In this document: positions 19,648-31,260 of the stretch, piece after piece
Numbering within the stretch: the stretch's first letter is position 1
Layout of the letters: the number at the start of each line of letters is the position of its first letter
Assembly: GCA_030737875.1 (NCBI GenBank)
Contig: JASFAX010000020.1
Span: 33,556,688-33,620,687, forward strand
Origin: Allium sativum
Taxonomy: Eukaryota; Streptophyta; Magnoliopsida; Asparagales; Amaryllidaceae
Length of the DNA: 64,000 nt
Reading direction: 5' to 3'
The notes under the pieces: model-generated
The model's database searches: none
The model's input: the letters and a program-made list of their open reading frames with translations, nothing else
What the model was told of the DNA's origin: nothing
Made by a program: the position numbers and the translations under genes

Positions 19648-20404
19648 TTGATTTTGTCCATCTCCTGGCGCATCCAGACTGTTGCTTTATATAGAACCAC
19701 TCTAGTCTGGAATCTCCAGCTTTACTGCTAAACGGCGTAGAGATTATCTTCCTCTTTGGAACTGATTCAAAGTAACAGAAAGAAGGGGTTTCTCTAGTCC
19801 GATGTTTGAAATTATAGAAGAAATGAACATCGTCGAACGTGAGCTCCACGCCTAGAATTTCACGATATGCTATGAATAAGGTATGCAGATAGGCATATGA
19901 ATTGGGATGCAGCTGCATGGGGGCAATCCGCATTTGTCTTAAGAAGTCGACGATGAAAGGCGAGAATGGAGGAATGGCGCCAACCATGCACATCAGTCGA
20001 GTAACCGTCATGTATCCTTCTGGAGGGTTATGGGGACGGTCAGAACGTGAGGGCACTAAAGTGTCTCTCTTCATTATTCCATACTTCAAGCAAATTCTCA
20101 CAAGTCGGTCATTGTCAATTGTCGATTCTACAGAATCTGCAGGTGACTCCAAAATGATGGCTGAGTCAAATTCATCGGGTGCTCGATGGTCACCAATCCC
20201 TCCTTCCTCCTCAAAGCCTAGGGAAACTTCGCTTTCTGAAGACATTTCGTCGCTTTCCCGATGACCAACTCCGTAATCCGGACCCTCGCTGTCCCAGTCT
20301 GGGTCAGATGAAGAAGATATATCTTCGAGAGTGGTTTTGTTGGAAGATTCTGGAGCCTCTTTCCTCTCAACTAGACGAGAAGAGCGTCTGGGCCTCATTG
20401 TCAT

Positions 20405-21775
20405 GGAACTATTGAAGAAGCAATAGCACGAATTAGAGTAAATTATCCCGTGTCCCCCTTCTTTGTGTATGTGTGTGAACTAAAGTGTGTGCAGCAAACG
20501 TGGGAAATACAAAATAAAAGTACAGCAATGTAAGACGAAGCTTTAAAGAGAAAGTGATGGTCAGAGTTGTTCTTAATTCTCGTTTATGTTCACAAGGCAC
20601 TATCCTAACTGTCCGCGAAGCATATTCGTCTAGAGTAAGTGTTAGTTGAATTAGTTGAGTAGTCTTTATGTGCCAAGTTTGGTATGTTCGGTTTGGTTCG
20701 GATATGCATATGACAACTGGCTCAATACAAATGTGGATAACGATCGGTTCGGATGCCTCATTAAAGCATGGTCAGTTCAAGACAAGGGAAGCAACGGGTC
20801 GGAAGCAGGACTGATCTGATCGGATCGGGTAACCCGATCCGAACCGAATCAGCACCACTTAACCGGTCCGTTTACTTCAACCTCTTATCCCATTCACTTT
20901 TCCGACCCGAACCGACTTTTTCTTTCCTTTCCATCTTTCTAAAATGTGCAATCCGAGCCGATCCCCTTTCCCTCTCCTTCCTTTTTTGGTCCTCCGTCTT
21001 CTACCCGAACCGACTCCAGTTGGTCACCACGCTCCTCATCTTCTTCCTCTTTCCCCCCTTTCTCACAAACGAGTCCATTTTATCACCAAAGCCACCGTTG
21101 AGGATAAAATATTTTGCCCTCTCCAGCCTCGCAACGCCTCGAAGCGATGGCGCATCCACCAGCAGCGGCGGGGGGTTCAAGCGAAGCTTATGGCCAAGCC
21201 ATCCCAATCCAACGCGAATTGAAATCGAAAACGGTTACAACGAAGCTATTCGAGATTAGAAAAGCTACCTATGTGTTTGATTTAAGAAATCTACGAGGAA
21301 TAGTTTCAGAATATCCGAGTTTCTGACGTTTTCAATACTTAGGTTGGGAGCGGCAATAGAAACGAAGGAGAAAAGAATGAAGGCAGTAGTGAATTTATAT
21401 AGGGAATGGTGTTGACTCCTCGTCTTCCTATTTTGTCTCACCCGCTCGGACCGGAGTGAAGGCCCAATAGCCTGACTTTGTCTGAAGGCCCAACGTCCAA
21501 GAACCTAACCCACGAAAACGCTTCGGATCGGAATCCGAACCGAGTGGAAATTTCACATGTTGATTTAGCATCCGACTCGAATTGAAGAGAAGGAGAGTAA
21601 GGGAAGAGCATACCTGCAAGAAGCATTACATGGCGAGAAGAGTTCCCAACTTTGCTCAGAAATGAAGAAAAGGTACTCGGATCGGACACCGAACCAAATA
21701 GAAATCTGTGCATTACTCCTGACAATTCTGATTAAACGACGTCAAAGCACGCTTTGTACAACAGAAGCATCCTTT
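20405..21775 (-). promoter_or_regulatory. Upstream region of the Tat-A antisense gene with minus-strand TATA box
   Basis: Read on minus, CCCTATATAAATTC (TATA box at 21402-21394) lies about 1 kb upstream of the ATG at 20404. An acceptor-like ATTGCTTCTTCAATAG lies just before the ATG, so a 5' UTR intron is possible. GATCGG/CCGATC motifs like those in the LTR recur near 20747, 20810-20845, 21520 and 21677. The plus-strand ORF at 20768-21259 has no recognisable domain and is probably chance. Confidence 0.45.
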
Positions 21776-21787
21776 GAGGGGGAAAAA
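21776..21787 (+). other. Tat-A polypurine tract
   Basis: GAGGGGGAAAAA directly abuts the TG of the 3' LTR, the expected primer for plus-strand DNA synthesis. Confidence 0.9.
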
Positions 21788-22659
21788 TGTTAGCCTACTT
21801 TGTGAACTAGGCAACACAAAGTCAAGAAACCAACCATTGAAGAGTATTTTAAGTTATAAGACTTCGGTTCGGATCGGAAGAAAACACCACAATTCAGATT
21901 GATAGCAGCATATTGGTTCGGATCGGATAGAGTTCTCTGTTCGGATCGGATGGCTCTTACTGGGTAAATTGGCAAAGCATATCTGATCGGATCGGAAGGC
22001 CAATAAATCTCAAATGGATCGGAAAGCCTTTTGCTTGCCACGACGCTGCAGCGGAGCGGAGTATGATTAGTGAAGGAGAGACGTCCAAGCCACTCCGGTT
22101 CGGATCGGGTATTCCGATCCGACCCCCAACCTGCACGCTTCCGACCCGCACCCATGATACAGGTTAATCTCCTATAAAATAGTCTGGAGAACCGGACCGG
22201 CTATGACTGATTCCTACCCCTAACGTCCATCTCATTGATGTGCTGTCAGCTTGATAGTTCATCCGAACCCGAAGAGAGTGCGATGGATGACACGTGTTCT
22301 GACCCGGATTGAATCTCAGGCAAATTCACACCTATAAATACCCCATCTAGAGACAAAGAGAAGGATCTTTTTTCAGCACTTTTGAGAATCCAAGTACCTC
22401 CATCATCCGAACTCCTTTACTCCCGGAGAATCCAAATCATCTTTCATTTCTTGTTTTAATCATTTGAGTGAACAAAAGTGAGTTGTGAGTGAATCTTACA
22501 TTGCATTTGTAACTGAATTACTGAATATAGTGATAACTAAGTGGACGTAGGCATTTCTTCGCCGAACCACTATAAATCTTGTGTGTTCATTTTTATTTCT
22601 GTTTTATTTTATCTTGTTTCTAATCAATTTGGGTGTTAGAACCACATTTGGGTCTAACA
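21788..22659 (+). repeat. Tat-A 3' LTR
   Basis: 872 bp, differing from the 5' LTR at six positions. It keeps the U3 GATCGG motifs, G-box (22291-22296), TATA box (22333-22340) and R-U5 hairpin (22540-22571). It ends TCTAACA and is followed by the gtcat duplication at 22660-22664. Confidence 0.97.
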
Positions 22660-22664
22660 GTCAT
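22660..22664. repeat. Target-site duplication of Tat-A, right copy (gtcat)
   Basis: Exact match to 8674-8678. Confidence 0.97.
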
Positions 22665-24780
22665 CTTGAGCAATGTGAGTCTTCAAGAATTGTCTTCCTC
22701 AAACTCTCGTGTTGTGGTACGCAAAGTCTTCCGTATCTATGTAGCCAACCTCTCTTATCTATAGCATATCTATCAAGATGACTCGAGGACTCTCCTCCTA
22801 TAATCTTGCCTACTATCTCAAACAACTGCGGGTCATTTCGCTGTGCCTCTCCAACTCGACCCAAAAGTGTAGGTTGCACCTCTAACGATGCCAATGATCC
22901 AGGTACATAATCGACAGAGGGGCTGAAGTCAAAGGAAGATATATACTCCAAACTCTGCCGCTCTACGAACAAAGGACTTAAAGTTAACTTATTTCTACTT
23001 AAGGAGTCGGCTACAACGTTACCCTTGCCAGGGGTATATGAGATCTCAAAATCGTAGGATGCCAAAAACTCCATCCATCTCTATTGCCGAATGTTTAGGT
23101 CCTTCTTAGAGAATAAGTATTTAAGTGACTTATGGTCTGTATACAACTCAAACCTCTCGCCAATAAAATGATGATGCCATGAATTAAGCGCAAAAACGAT
23201 GGCCGCCAACTCCAAGTCATGGGTAGTGTAATCTTTCTCGTGGGCTTTCAACTGTCTTCTACCATAGCATATCACCCTTCCCTCTTGCACTAAAATTGCG
23301 CTAAACCCCAACCCACAAGCATCAGTATATATAGTGAATGTCTTACTCCCGTCTGCCAAAACTAAAACTGGAGCTGTCGTCAAAGCCCTCTTCAGACGTT
23401 GGAAAGCATCGTCACAGTCAACATCCCAAGTAAAAGCCAAATTCTTCTTTGTTAGTCAAGTGAGAGGCACTGATATCTTCACGAAGTCCTTAATGAACTT
23501 CCTATAATAGCCAGCCATCCCTAAAAAGCTTCTTACTTCTGTTGCGTTCTTAGGAGTTTTCCAATCTTGTATTGCCACCACCTTTGCTGTATCCACAGAT
23601 ATCCCTTCCTTAGAGACCACGTGTCCTAAGAACCTCACTTCTTTTCTCCAAAATTGTCACTTGGAGAACTTAGCTTTTAGTTGATGCGCTCGTAGGGCCT
23701 CTAAGACTTCCTAAAGATATAGGGCATGCTCTTCTTCATTTTTAGAGAAAACTGGAATATCGTCTACAAATACTACCACAAACTTGTTTAGAAACTTCCT
23801 AAACACCCTACTCGTTAAGACAACAAAGTAAGCGGGTGGATTCGTCAAACCAAATGGCATGATAATCCATACAAAGAAACCGTTAGGAGTTCTAAAGGCA
23901 GTTTTTCGATGCTATCTTCAGCCACCCTTAGCTGATGAAACCCTGTAGCTAAATCCAATTGCGAGAAAACTGAAGCACCCACAAACTGATCGAATAAATC
24001 GTTTATCCTTGACAATGGGTGCCTCTTCTTCTTTGTTAGCTTATTCAGCTCTCTATATTCCATGCACAATCTAAGTGAACCATCGGCTTTTGTAGTAAAA
24101 ACGACTGGAGCACCCCGCTCCGGAATACTTCTTCTTCTGAACCCCTTCTCAAGCAATTCTTTCACTTGCTTACTGAGTTCTCTTCTCTCTCTCGGAGCCA
24201 CGTGGCGCACTGGTAATGCAACTGGCTTTGCATTATCTACTAGATATATTCGAAAGTCTATCTCTCGCCTCAGGGGTAAACCTCGAACTTCATCAAAGAT
24301 GTCACTATATTCACAGACCATACGAACAGATTTCTAGTCATCGTTGGATGCGTCTAGGGATTCTAGGTAGCTAAGCATTACCGGACCTCTAGGGTCATAA
24401 GAAATATCAAGGGTCTTTCCACAACAAGTCAACAATCTAACTACCTTTCTTTCACAATCTAGGGTGGAACCGTATCTAGTTAGCCAATCCATACCTAGAA
24501 TCAAGCCGTAGCCCATGAAGCCAAGAACAAAGGCGTTGCATTCAAACCCAATGCCCAAGATAGACACTCTCAAATCCCGACAAATCATAGAAAGATGAGC
24601 CGAACCACCAATAGGATTTGAGACTACTATGGGATCCATAACTAAACTAGTATTAAGGTGCAGTGTTTCAACTGACAAAGTAGATACAAACGAGTGTGAA
24701 GCGCCAGAGTCAAACAAAGCACGAACATGATGATTAAACAAAAAAACTAAACTTTCAACGGAAATGTTCCTACCTCTCTC
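22665..24780 (-). pseudogene. pol: Tekay-O protease, RT, RNase H and start of integrase
   Basis: Read on minus from 24780: the protease with FDSGASHSFVS (about 24710), the RT N-part with GAPVVFTTKADGSLRLCMEY (24321-23845), a frameshift near 23890, then VVFVDDIPVFS (the F-VDD catalytic motif, about 23775), then [12 protein letters not shown]. RNase H is at 23440-23081 with YTDACGLG, and the thumb-like tail and start of the integrase ([15 protein letters not shown]) reach 22665. A stop breaks RQ-stop-RW at about 23078. The gene continues at 8678 beyond Tat-A. Confidence 0.9.
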
Positions 24781-25751
24781 CTATCCTGGTGCCATGAGAG
24801 CCTGAATCTGCACTCTCGCCTGCCCTGGTGCCATGAGAGCCTGAAGCTGGCCTCCAGAAGTTCTTTTCCCTTTCCCTTGTTTCCTTGGGCAGTCCTTAAC
24901 TAGATGACCTGCCTCTCCATAGTGGAAACAGCCAGTCTTCTTCTTTTTCATATAGTCTTTGCTAAGATGGCCTGGTGATTCACAATTAAAGCACTTCTTC
25001 TTTCCTTTTCCATTATTTTTCTTCCCGCTTTTCTTGTTTTTCTATTGTGGCTTCTTCTGGTCTCCTTTCTTCTCCGGTCCTTTATTAGCATTCGCACATT
25101 TCTCTTCCTCATGCATAAGCGCCATGTCAGGCAGTTTCTCAAAGGCTGCCCCCATTGGAATGCGGGTTATGCCAACCCATGTAGTGGCTCATTCAAACCT
25201 TTAACGAACCTTAGGGCCTTCTTCTCAGGTGTCTTTACCAATTCCGAGCCAAATCTCGCCAACTGATTGAACTTGTTGACGTACTCCTTTACTGATAAAT
25301 CCCCTTGCTTCAACGCCAAGAATCTTTCCATATATAAATTCTCTTCTACTCATGAGAGAAACTTCATTTCGAACCTACGCTTGAAATCCATCCATGTCTC
25401 CACCGGACGCTCTCCATTCGTGACCTCCTACCAAAACGAGGCTTCGTCTTTCACTAACCAAGCAGCCAACTGGACCATTCTTCCATCTTCTACTTCGAAA
25501 ATACCAAATAGATCTTCCACCTCCTTAAGCCAATTTCGAGCTTCAACAAACTTCTCTAATCCGTGAAAAGGTTTCCCGCCCATTGCCCTAAAATCTTTGC
25601 ATATCTTTGCAAAAGTATCAACATGGGGAGGAGGAGGAGGAGGAGGGAGAGGAGGAGGAGCATTTGCTGGGCCTGCGACATTGGCCCTAGCTTCTAGATA
25701 CCTTCTAAACCATCCTGGTAGCCCCTCGTGTATCTCAGGAATTCCAGGCAT
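24781..25751 (-). pseudogene. gag: Tekay-O gag
   Basis: It starts at ATG 25751 with MPGIPEIHEGLPGWFRRYLE, a poly-proline stretch coded by a GGA repeat (about 25625-25660), then the capsid domain (GLEKFVEARNWLKEVEDLF). The region 25430-24980 has stops and frame changes. Two zinc knuckles follow (about 25000-24890), CFNCESPGHLSKDY and CFHYGEAGHLVKDC. Each has Tyr where one of the zinc-binding Cys is expected. Confidence 0.85.
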
Positions 25752-25939
25752 GCTGAAAAGAAAATGAAGAGATTCAAAACAAAGAATTCGAAAGAAAGAT
25801 ATATGGCTCTTGGGGGTTATGTTTTTAAAATAAACTTTTCTCTTAAAAATACTTCCTTAAAACATACTTTTGAAATTATTTCTTTATAAAATGCTTTTTG
25901 AAAAATAGTTTTTCAAAATTCATATATGGTCTGGTAACC

Positions 25940-25957
25940 TTCAGCTCTGATAACTCG
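25940..25957 (-). other. Tekay-O primer-binding site
   Basis: On minus, next to the 5' LTR, GAGTTATCAGAGCTGAAGG keeps TATCAGAGC of the initiator-Met tRNA site (TGGTATCAGAGC) used by many plant gypsy elements. The first bases have changed. From here to the gag start (25751) is AT-rich leader without a gene. Confidence 0.65.
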
Positions 25958-28900
25958 TGTAACACCCCATGTCCATTAATGTCACTCACAAAGGGAATGC
26001 ATTAACTTCCAGGGAGTGTATTTAGCGTATAGAAAAGAATATAACAAGACAGATATAAATAATAGTACTTGAAAATTTTAAAACAACTTTTATTACAGCG
26101 AAGAAATAGTTTGATTACAACAACTTCATAAACCAAGTACACTTAATGTCCATTTGATAAATTGTTTCAGAATATATAAAACAAAAAGCATAAACCCCAA
26201 CACAAGTAGCCATAAAAGAGATGAGCTGAACTTTACTTTTAGCAATCCAAGCACTACCAAAAGAGAGAGAAAGAGATCCAAGATCAAGCACCACTATTAC
26301 TAGTTCCACCCCGAGAACACGGGGGGAGGGGGTGAAAGGAAGAAAAGAAGCGAAAACAAGGGGTTCAGACTTAAAGTCTGGCGAGTATAATAACTTTATC
26401 AATATAATTATTAAAGTAACTAGGATAAGGCATAAACTGGTAAGGTGAGATATTACCATGAAACAAGTGGGCATGACAAAGCAAATAAGAGGAATATTCT
26501 AGCTTTAATCTTGTCCCTAATCACTCTAGGATAATTACTATACTGCACCACCACAAGTCACCCTAAAAGTTGATCCGGCCTATAGAACTTAATAATGATA
26601 ATGGTAGTTTTGTGTACCCCTAGCTGCCTTCATAAGTGTCGTCTACCCCTATCTCCACTAGTTGTACCTACTACCCCCATTCGATTGGCTCCCTGGCTCG
26701 TAGATACCCGTGCTGGTCCCACAGCGGGGTATATCACTCGCCAAAGTGGCAACCTGATACCACCAAAGATGCACGACTTATATCTACAATATGCAACAAC
26801 GTATTACCTGCCAGCTCGGCCCACACACGCACATGAACTTGTTGGACTTGCGTTGCCACCGCTAACCCTTTTTGACCTTTTACAATCAAATCCAGTAAAC
26901 GTGTCCATCCCCGACTTGGGTTGAGCTCATAAAGATACTTAATGGGTTACTTGTTTGAAAAGGGCCCCCATGCTTGACACAAGCCTTCCACATATGTTTG
27001 GTCCCCACTAAGGTTTCCCCACTTAACTCCATTCTTATTCATGTCTTCTTACATCTTTCAATCTTAGTTAAGTGCATCTAATAGTATTTCTCATGCCATC
27101 CAAGGCACCCACTTAATTTCACATGTCGCCCAAGGCACCCACTTAACCCCCCATGTCCCACCACATGTTTATCTGGTTAAGTGTTACTTAATTCATTAGA
27201 ACTGTAACCTTGTAAAGACCTCCCGCATTAGGCTGACATTTGTGGTTGCTGGATTTGTCGGGCGGGTCCGGCCAGTCTTATACCGCAAACGAGCCTAACC
27301 TCGTATCTTTACAATTGTTACGCATTTAATTCATGCCTTTGACCTCTCACATTAGACTAGCATTTGTGGCTGCTGGATTTGCCGCGCGGGTCCGTGTAGT
27401 CTTACACCACAAAAGAGTCTAGCCTCGTGTCTTAGGCGGTTAATTATTACACATCTTTATTTAACCCCAAATTGGATTAATATCCCTATTCAAATTTGTC
27501 TATAAATTCCAAATTTATTTATGTTCATAATTGTCTCTTAAAATTATGTCCATAAATACCAATTATGCCAGTTAATGGCTCAAATTAATTATATGCCTTT
27601 TAAGGCCATTTTATGCCAATTCACAATTTATGTATACTCAATATTATCCCATCATCCGCACGCTATTCGTACGTTCTCATATGACATATGTTAGACTTGC
27701 AAATAGTCTAACTTATAAAAAGAAAAACAACATCACATAACACATAAAATAGATCCAAGGATCATGACATAAGATTACATAGCCAATAACTTGCATATGA
27801 AATTCATTCAAACTAGCGTATGATATAAAACTAGCATAGGTAATGGGCATAAACTTGCATAACTTATGTATGGCTATAGATCCAAAAATAAAGGTGTGAA
27901 CTTGCATATGGATCAAAACATAAAGATGTAAACTTGCATATAGATCTAAACATAAAGATGTAAACTTGCATATGGGTCTTAACACAAAGATGTAAACTTG
28001 CATATGGATCTAGACATAAAGGTTAATGTCACATAAACTAGCATATGCATATACATGTCTCATTTATATTTTAACAACCCAAACTTGCATAAGATATATG
28101 ATTCAACTTGCATAAGATTCACATAAGTACTAACATATGATCCAACTAGCATAAGACTAACATATGATTCAACACCACAAACATACACATAATTTACATC
28201 ACATGGTTCAAAATCACATTCTCATAATCCCAATTATATCTTATCATAATTAAATTAATTAATTATTTTCTGAAAGCCAACATACTCACAATTAAAAAGA
28301 ATAGTCTTGTCTTTCTGGGATCTGTATTATGAAACTGAGTTGCTCACCTTTGATGTAGACTAATCGTTATTTAGATTTGATTTGATTTTGATTCAAGCTT
28401 CTCTCTTGCTTTAGGGTTGAAAGTGTATGGCGGCTATTCTAGGTTCTCCATTGACGGCATGGCGGCTCTTGTTATGAATTAATGTGATTAGGGCTAGTGG
28501 TTTAGGAGTGTTTTTGTATATGTTTAATTTAATAAGAGCCGTCGGACTAACCTATGGTAACCAGAACCATCAGGACCACTCAGATGCCACATCAGCCCTT
28601 AGTGAGAATCGAGCCACGGGTTGACAGCCAAACACCCTGGATCGACCCCTAGTCGACCCAGCGGAGCTCGCATCGACTCCAAAAATGGTGAGGTTCGGCA
28701 ATTCCCTCTCCCGATTTGCTGTTTTGAACTTTTTTTTTGAATATTTTTTTATATATATCAATTTCTCTCATATGCATACAAACTTCAAGGCTTAATAACT
28801 TCTTCATAAGTTATCCGTTTTATGCAAACCAAATGTCTATCTTGACCCAAAATTTTGAGATGAACATAATAGCGCAACCCATTTCACTTAATTCTTCTTC

Positions 28901-28960
28901 TAAAAATTAAGTATACTTTAATTTATGAATTTTAATGTTATAAAATTACGGGGTGTTACA
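25958..28960 (-). repeat. Tekay-O 5' LTR (right copy)
   Basis: It starts TGTAACACCCC and ends GGGGTGTTACA, and aligns along its length to 3734-6826. It holds the stem-loop modules (outer stem 27210-27219 with 27305-27314; inner arms 27229-27246 with 27282-27297; module 2 27353-27369 with 27407-27421) and five 32-bp units from 27879. Flanking ccttt at 28961-28965 is the right target duplication. Confidence 0.92.
27879..28022. repeat. 32-bp tandem repeat in the Tekay-O right LTR, five copies
   Basis: Units start at 27879, 27911, 27943, 27975 and 28007. One copy fewer than in the left LTR, as expected from slippage after insertion. Confidence 0.85.
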
Positions 28961-31260
28961 CCTTTGGCTCCCGTTCAACCTACTAAGTGGAAGGAGCCGT
29001 CGCTTGGGCAATCGAGATCGGATAGGGAGATTACAGTAGGGATGCAAGACCTGACAGAGTCCAAGATACAAGAGCTTTCCATAGAGAAGCAGAGAGCATT
29101 CTTGAAACGGATATTCACTCAGCATTATTTTTATTGGTTTGTGCTTCTTCCTGATCTCCGTCCAGCTGCATTTAGGGAGTCCGGGGAGGTATGGATGCTT
29201 GTGATGGCCGCGTATCATCAAGCCAATGAACTTACAAAATATTCTTTCTATCTTTCAAATCTGATCAAGAAGATGAATTTAGAGTTATTAATTGGCAACT
29301 ACAATTGATTGTGAGAAGACCATCATCGATAACATTGAAGCGGAGATAGGTAGGTCTATCAATTGTGTAGTGGTTATTTAATCGTTAACCTTTGTGTTTC
29401 CAAAATTTAGCTTGAAAGCATGTTTCTGCAGCTGATATGAAGCAGGCTTATGATAAATTGAAGGATTCAGAGCGTGCCCTCTCAAAATTTAAAGATACCG
29501 TAGCTGACTTGACTACTGAAAACACAGCTTTGAAAAAGGACAATGCTGATCTGGTGCAAGCATGTGCTGACTTGGAAAAGGATAATGAAAGAGTCACTCA
29601 GCTTCAGAATGATAATACTGCTTTGAGGATGGAGAATGAAAGGTTAAGGGATGAAAATACTGATCTTACTGAGATGAGGAAGTAGCTTGAGCCATGAGGA
29701 AAGCGACGGAGAGTGCCGAGAACAGTAACAGAGAAGTACTAAGTTCGGTTGAAATACTAAAAACCGAGCATTTAATAGCGGTGGAGCAACAGTTTGAGAA
29801 ACCAGAGGATATAGAATTCCGTGTGGGATCATCCTACGAGGAAAACATTCGGAACATGTATGTCAAGGTTATGAAATTCCATGTACTTTCATGGGCAGAT
29901 AATTACCCCCGTGAACTGTCTTGAACCTGGGAGAGGTTGTTCCCATATGAGGCCTATTTGTGCCTAATAAATGTAAGCACTTTAAGTAAACGATGGCTTA
30001 TGACTGACCTCCCGACCGATGAGGAGCATGAGAAACTAGAGTAGGGGAGGAGGAAGCTGCTAGAGGATGCTGAGAGAAAGAGGCTGACAAGGCTCGCCGC
30101 TGAAAAGGGGAAGTCTGCCATGACTGAGAGCGTAGTCATGGTGGAGACATTTGGAGAGGGGAGTTCTAACTGGCCACCGGCCCCTGAACCTGCCCTAACG
30201 AGTGATCCTGCAACCCTGGCTCGGGCCTCGACTGAGTACAACCCTGAATAACTTACTCTAGGAGACACCAGATTCACATTACCTGCCATGATGAGCACCC
30301 TTCCCATCCTTTCTATAACATCCCTGACCGGAGGTAAATTGTCTTTATAATGTATCTCCAAGGATGACATGATTACTAAATTTGCGGACTAAAAGTTGTG
30401 TTTTTACTATGCATCTCCTCTTGAATCTCTCATGACGCTGGGCTTTGCCCCCATGATACCATAAGTCATAGAATTTGCGCCAGGCTTCGTGGGAATGCAA
30501 TTTGGAAATGGCGGCGATTAGTTGGTCACCTAGTCGGATATAAGGATAATGCCTAATCATTATAAGGGTCTTACTTATGAAGAAGATGTGGTTGATGGGC
30601 AAAGTGCTCATGTTAGAGGTCCAGTGGAAGCTGATGTGCCTTCGTTGGCAGTTTGGTGGAGGCTAAAGAAGCCAAATTGGTGGCTAAGTGCGAAGAGATG
30701 GAGGAGAAGTGTTGGAAGGACGAGGCTACTAGAAAAGAAGCCCTAATGAAGACCAGACATGATATTGAGAGGAGTGCCACTGTAATGGTGGAGATGAGAA
30801 GGGCTGACGAAGTGGTAGAGAAGAAGAGGGCTGCTGACGAGGCCTAGAAGAAGAAGGAGGGTGACGAAGCCAAGTCGAGGGTTATCAAAACCTCTGGGAA
30901 ACCAAAGGTCAACGAAGTTGTGGTGCATAAATCCCATAAGCTAGCTAACCGTCGGGCCGCCAAAATGGCAAGGGAGAAAGCAGAGCGGGAAGCTATGGAG
31001 GCCCCAGGGAAGAGTGGTGTTGTTGTAACCTTTGCCATCAGGGATGCCCCCAGGCCTAAGTCGCATACTATTCTAACTTATATCACTGAGATTTCGAATG
31101 GTGATGGTGCAGATGAGAGATGCCTTTCAGTTTATCATGAGTCAACTACTTCTTAGAAGGGCCTAGGAAGTATGAGCGGATCAGGAAAGAGGAGGCCTGG
31201 GGATGAACCATCAAGTATAGAATCTGCAAAGAAAGAGTGCAAACATAAGAAAAAAAGACA
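28961..31260 (+). pseudogene. Tat-B antisense gene, right part: helical and coiled-coil regions
   Basis: The ORF around 28964-29308 (LAPVQPTKWKEPSLGQSRSD, then LSIEKQRAFLKRIF) continues the frame broken by Tekay-O. An intron-like gap (acceptors TTCCAAAATTTAG and TGTTTCTGCAG near 29400-29432) precedes a coiled coil (29437-29685, DKLKDSERALSKFKD onward) like that of the Tat-A antisense gene. More charged helical segments follow at 29694-29924 and 30650-31156 with stops between. The final part is Lys/Arg-rich. It lies convergent to the Tat-B pol, as expected for a Tat aORF. Confidence 0.65.

Larger units (their letters stand above)
16711..20404 (-). pseudogene. Tat-A antisense gene (aORF) with gypsy-type Transposase_28-like domain, three exons, one nonsense codon
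   Basis: Three minus-strand exons (20404-19648, 19570-19007, 18887-16711) total 3498 nt, exactly 1166 codons including the stop. Intron 1 (19647-19571, GT...GCAG) is phase 1 and joins WTKS to DNPKQV. Intron 2 (19006-18888, GT...GCAG) is also phase 1 and joins ASDSG to TMSRSS. Residues 95-245 (PPEGYMTVTRLMCMVGAIPP, LHPNSYAYLHTL) match the 'putative gypsy type transposon' domain seen in antisense ORFs of Tat elements. An RS-rich stretch (YRSRSSRSRSP, about 482-495), a coiled coil (about 650-790) and a lysine-rich C-terminus (KKKSKR) follow, suggesting a nuclear protein. TGA at 17487-17485 interrupts codon 908. The biochemical role of this family is unknown. Confidence 0.85.
8679..22659 (+). mobile_element. 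Tat-lineage Ty3/gypsy LTR retrotransposon (Tat-A), young and nearly complete
   Basis: The element is 13,981 bp with two 872-bp LTRs and a perfect gtcat target duplication. Order: LTR, primer-binding site, gag-protease, leaky UAG, RT, RNase H, second RNase H, integrase, tandem repeats, convergent antisense gene, polypurine tract, LTR. The dual RNase H, lack of a chromodomain and antisense ORF between pol and the 3' LTR are known hallmarks of plant Tat elements. The LTRs differ at six positions (five transitions, one transversion) with no indel. Nonsense codons in RT and in the antisense gene probably make it non-autonomous. Confidence 0.97.
3734..28960 (-). mobile_element. Tekay-type Ty3/gypsy LTR retrotransposon (Tekay-O), split by Tat-A
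   Basis: The element runs on the minus strand with LTRs at 25958-28960 (5') and 3734-6826 (3'). Gag starts at 25751, followed by protease, RT, RNase H and integrase. It is interrupted in the integrase region by Tat-A and resumes at 8678. Without Tat-A and its duplicated target it would be about 11.2 kb. The integrase is followed by a chromodomain-like tail, and the primer-binding site resembles the initiator-Met type, both typical of Tekay/Del chromoviruses. Frameshifts and stops across pol show it is dead and older than Tat-A. Confidence 0.9.

Noticed and set aside
20768..21259. Plus ORF of 163 codons before the Tat-A 3' LTR
   Set aside because: Composition follows the local GATCCGA motif and pyrimidine-rich DNA, with no domain. 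It overlaps the likely antisense promoter, so I read it as chance.
3734..28960. TGTAACACCCC terminal inverted repeats as a DNA transposon
   Set aside because: The same 11-bp inverted ends occur at both ends of each 3-kb direct repeat, and gag-pol lies between them, so they are LTR termini.
29437..29685. Coiled-coil ORF as a host structural protein
   Set aside because: It lies convergent to Tat-B pol and matches the position and heptad nature of the Tat-A antisense protein, so it is part of the element.
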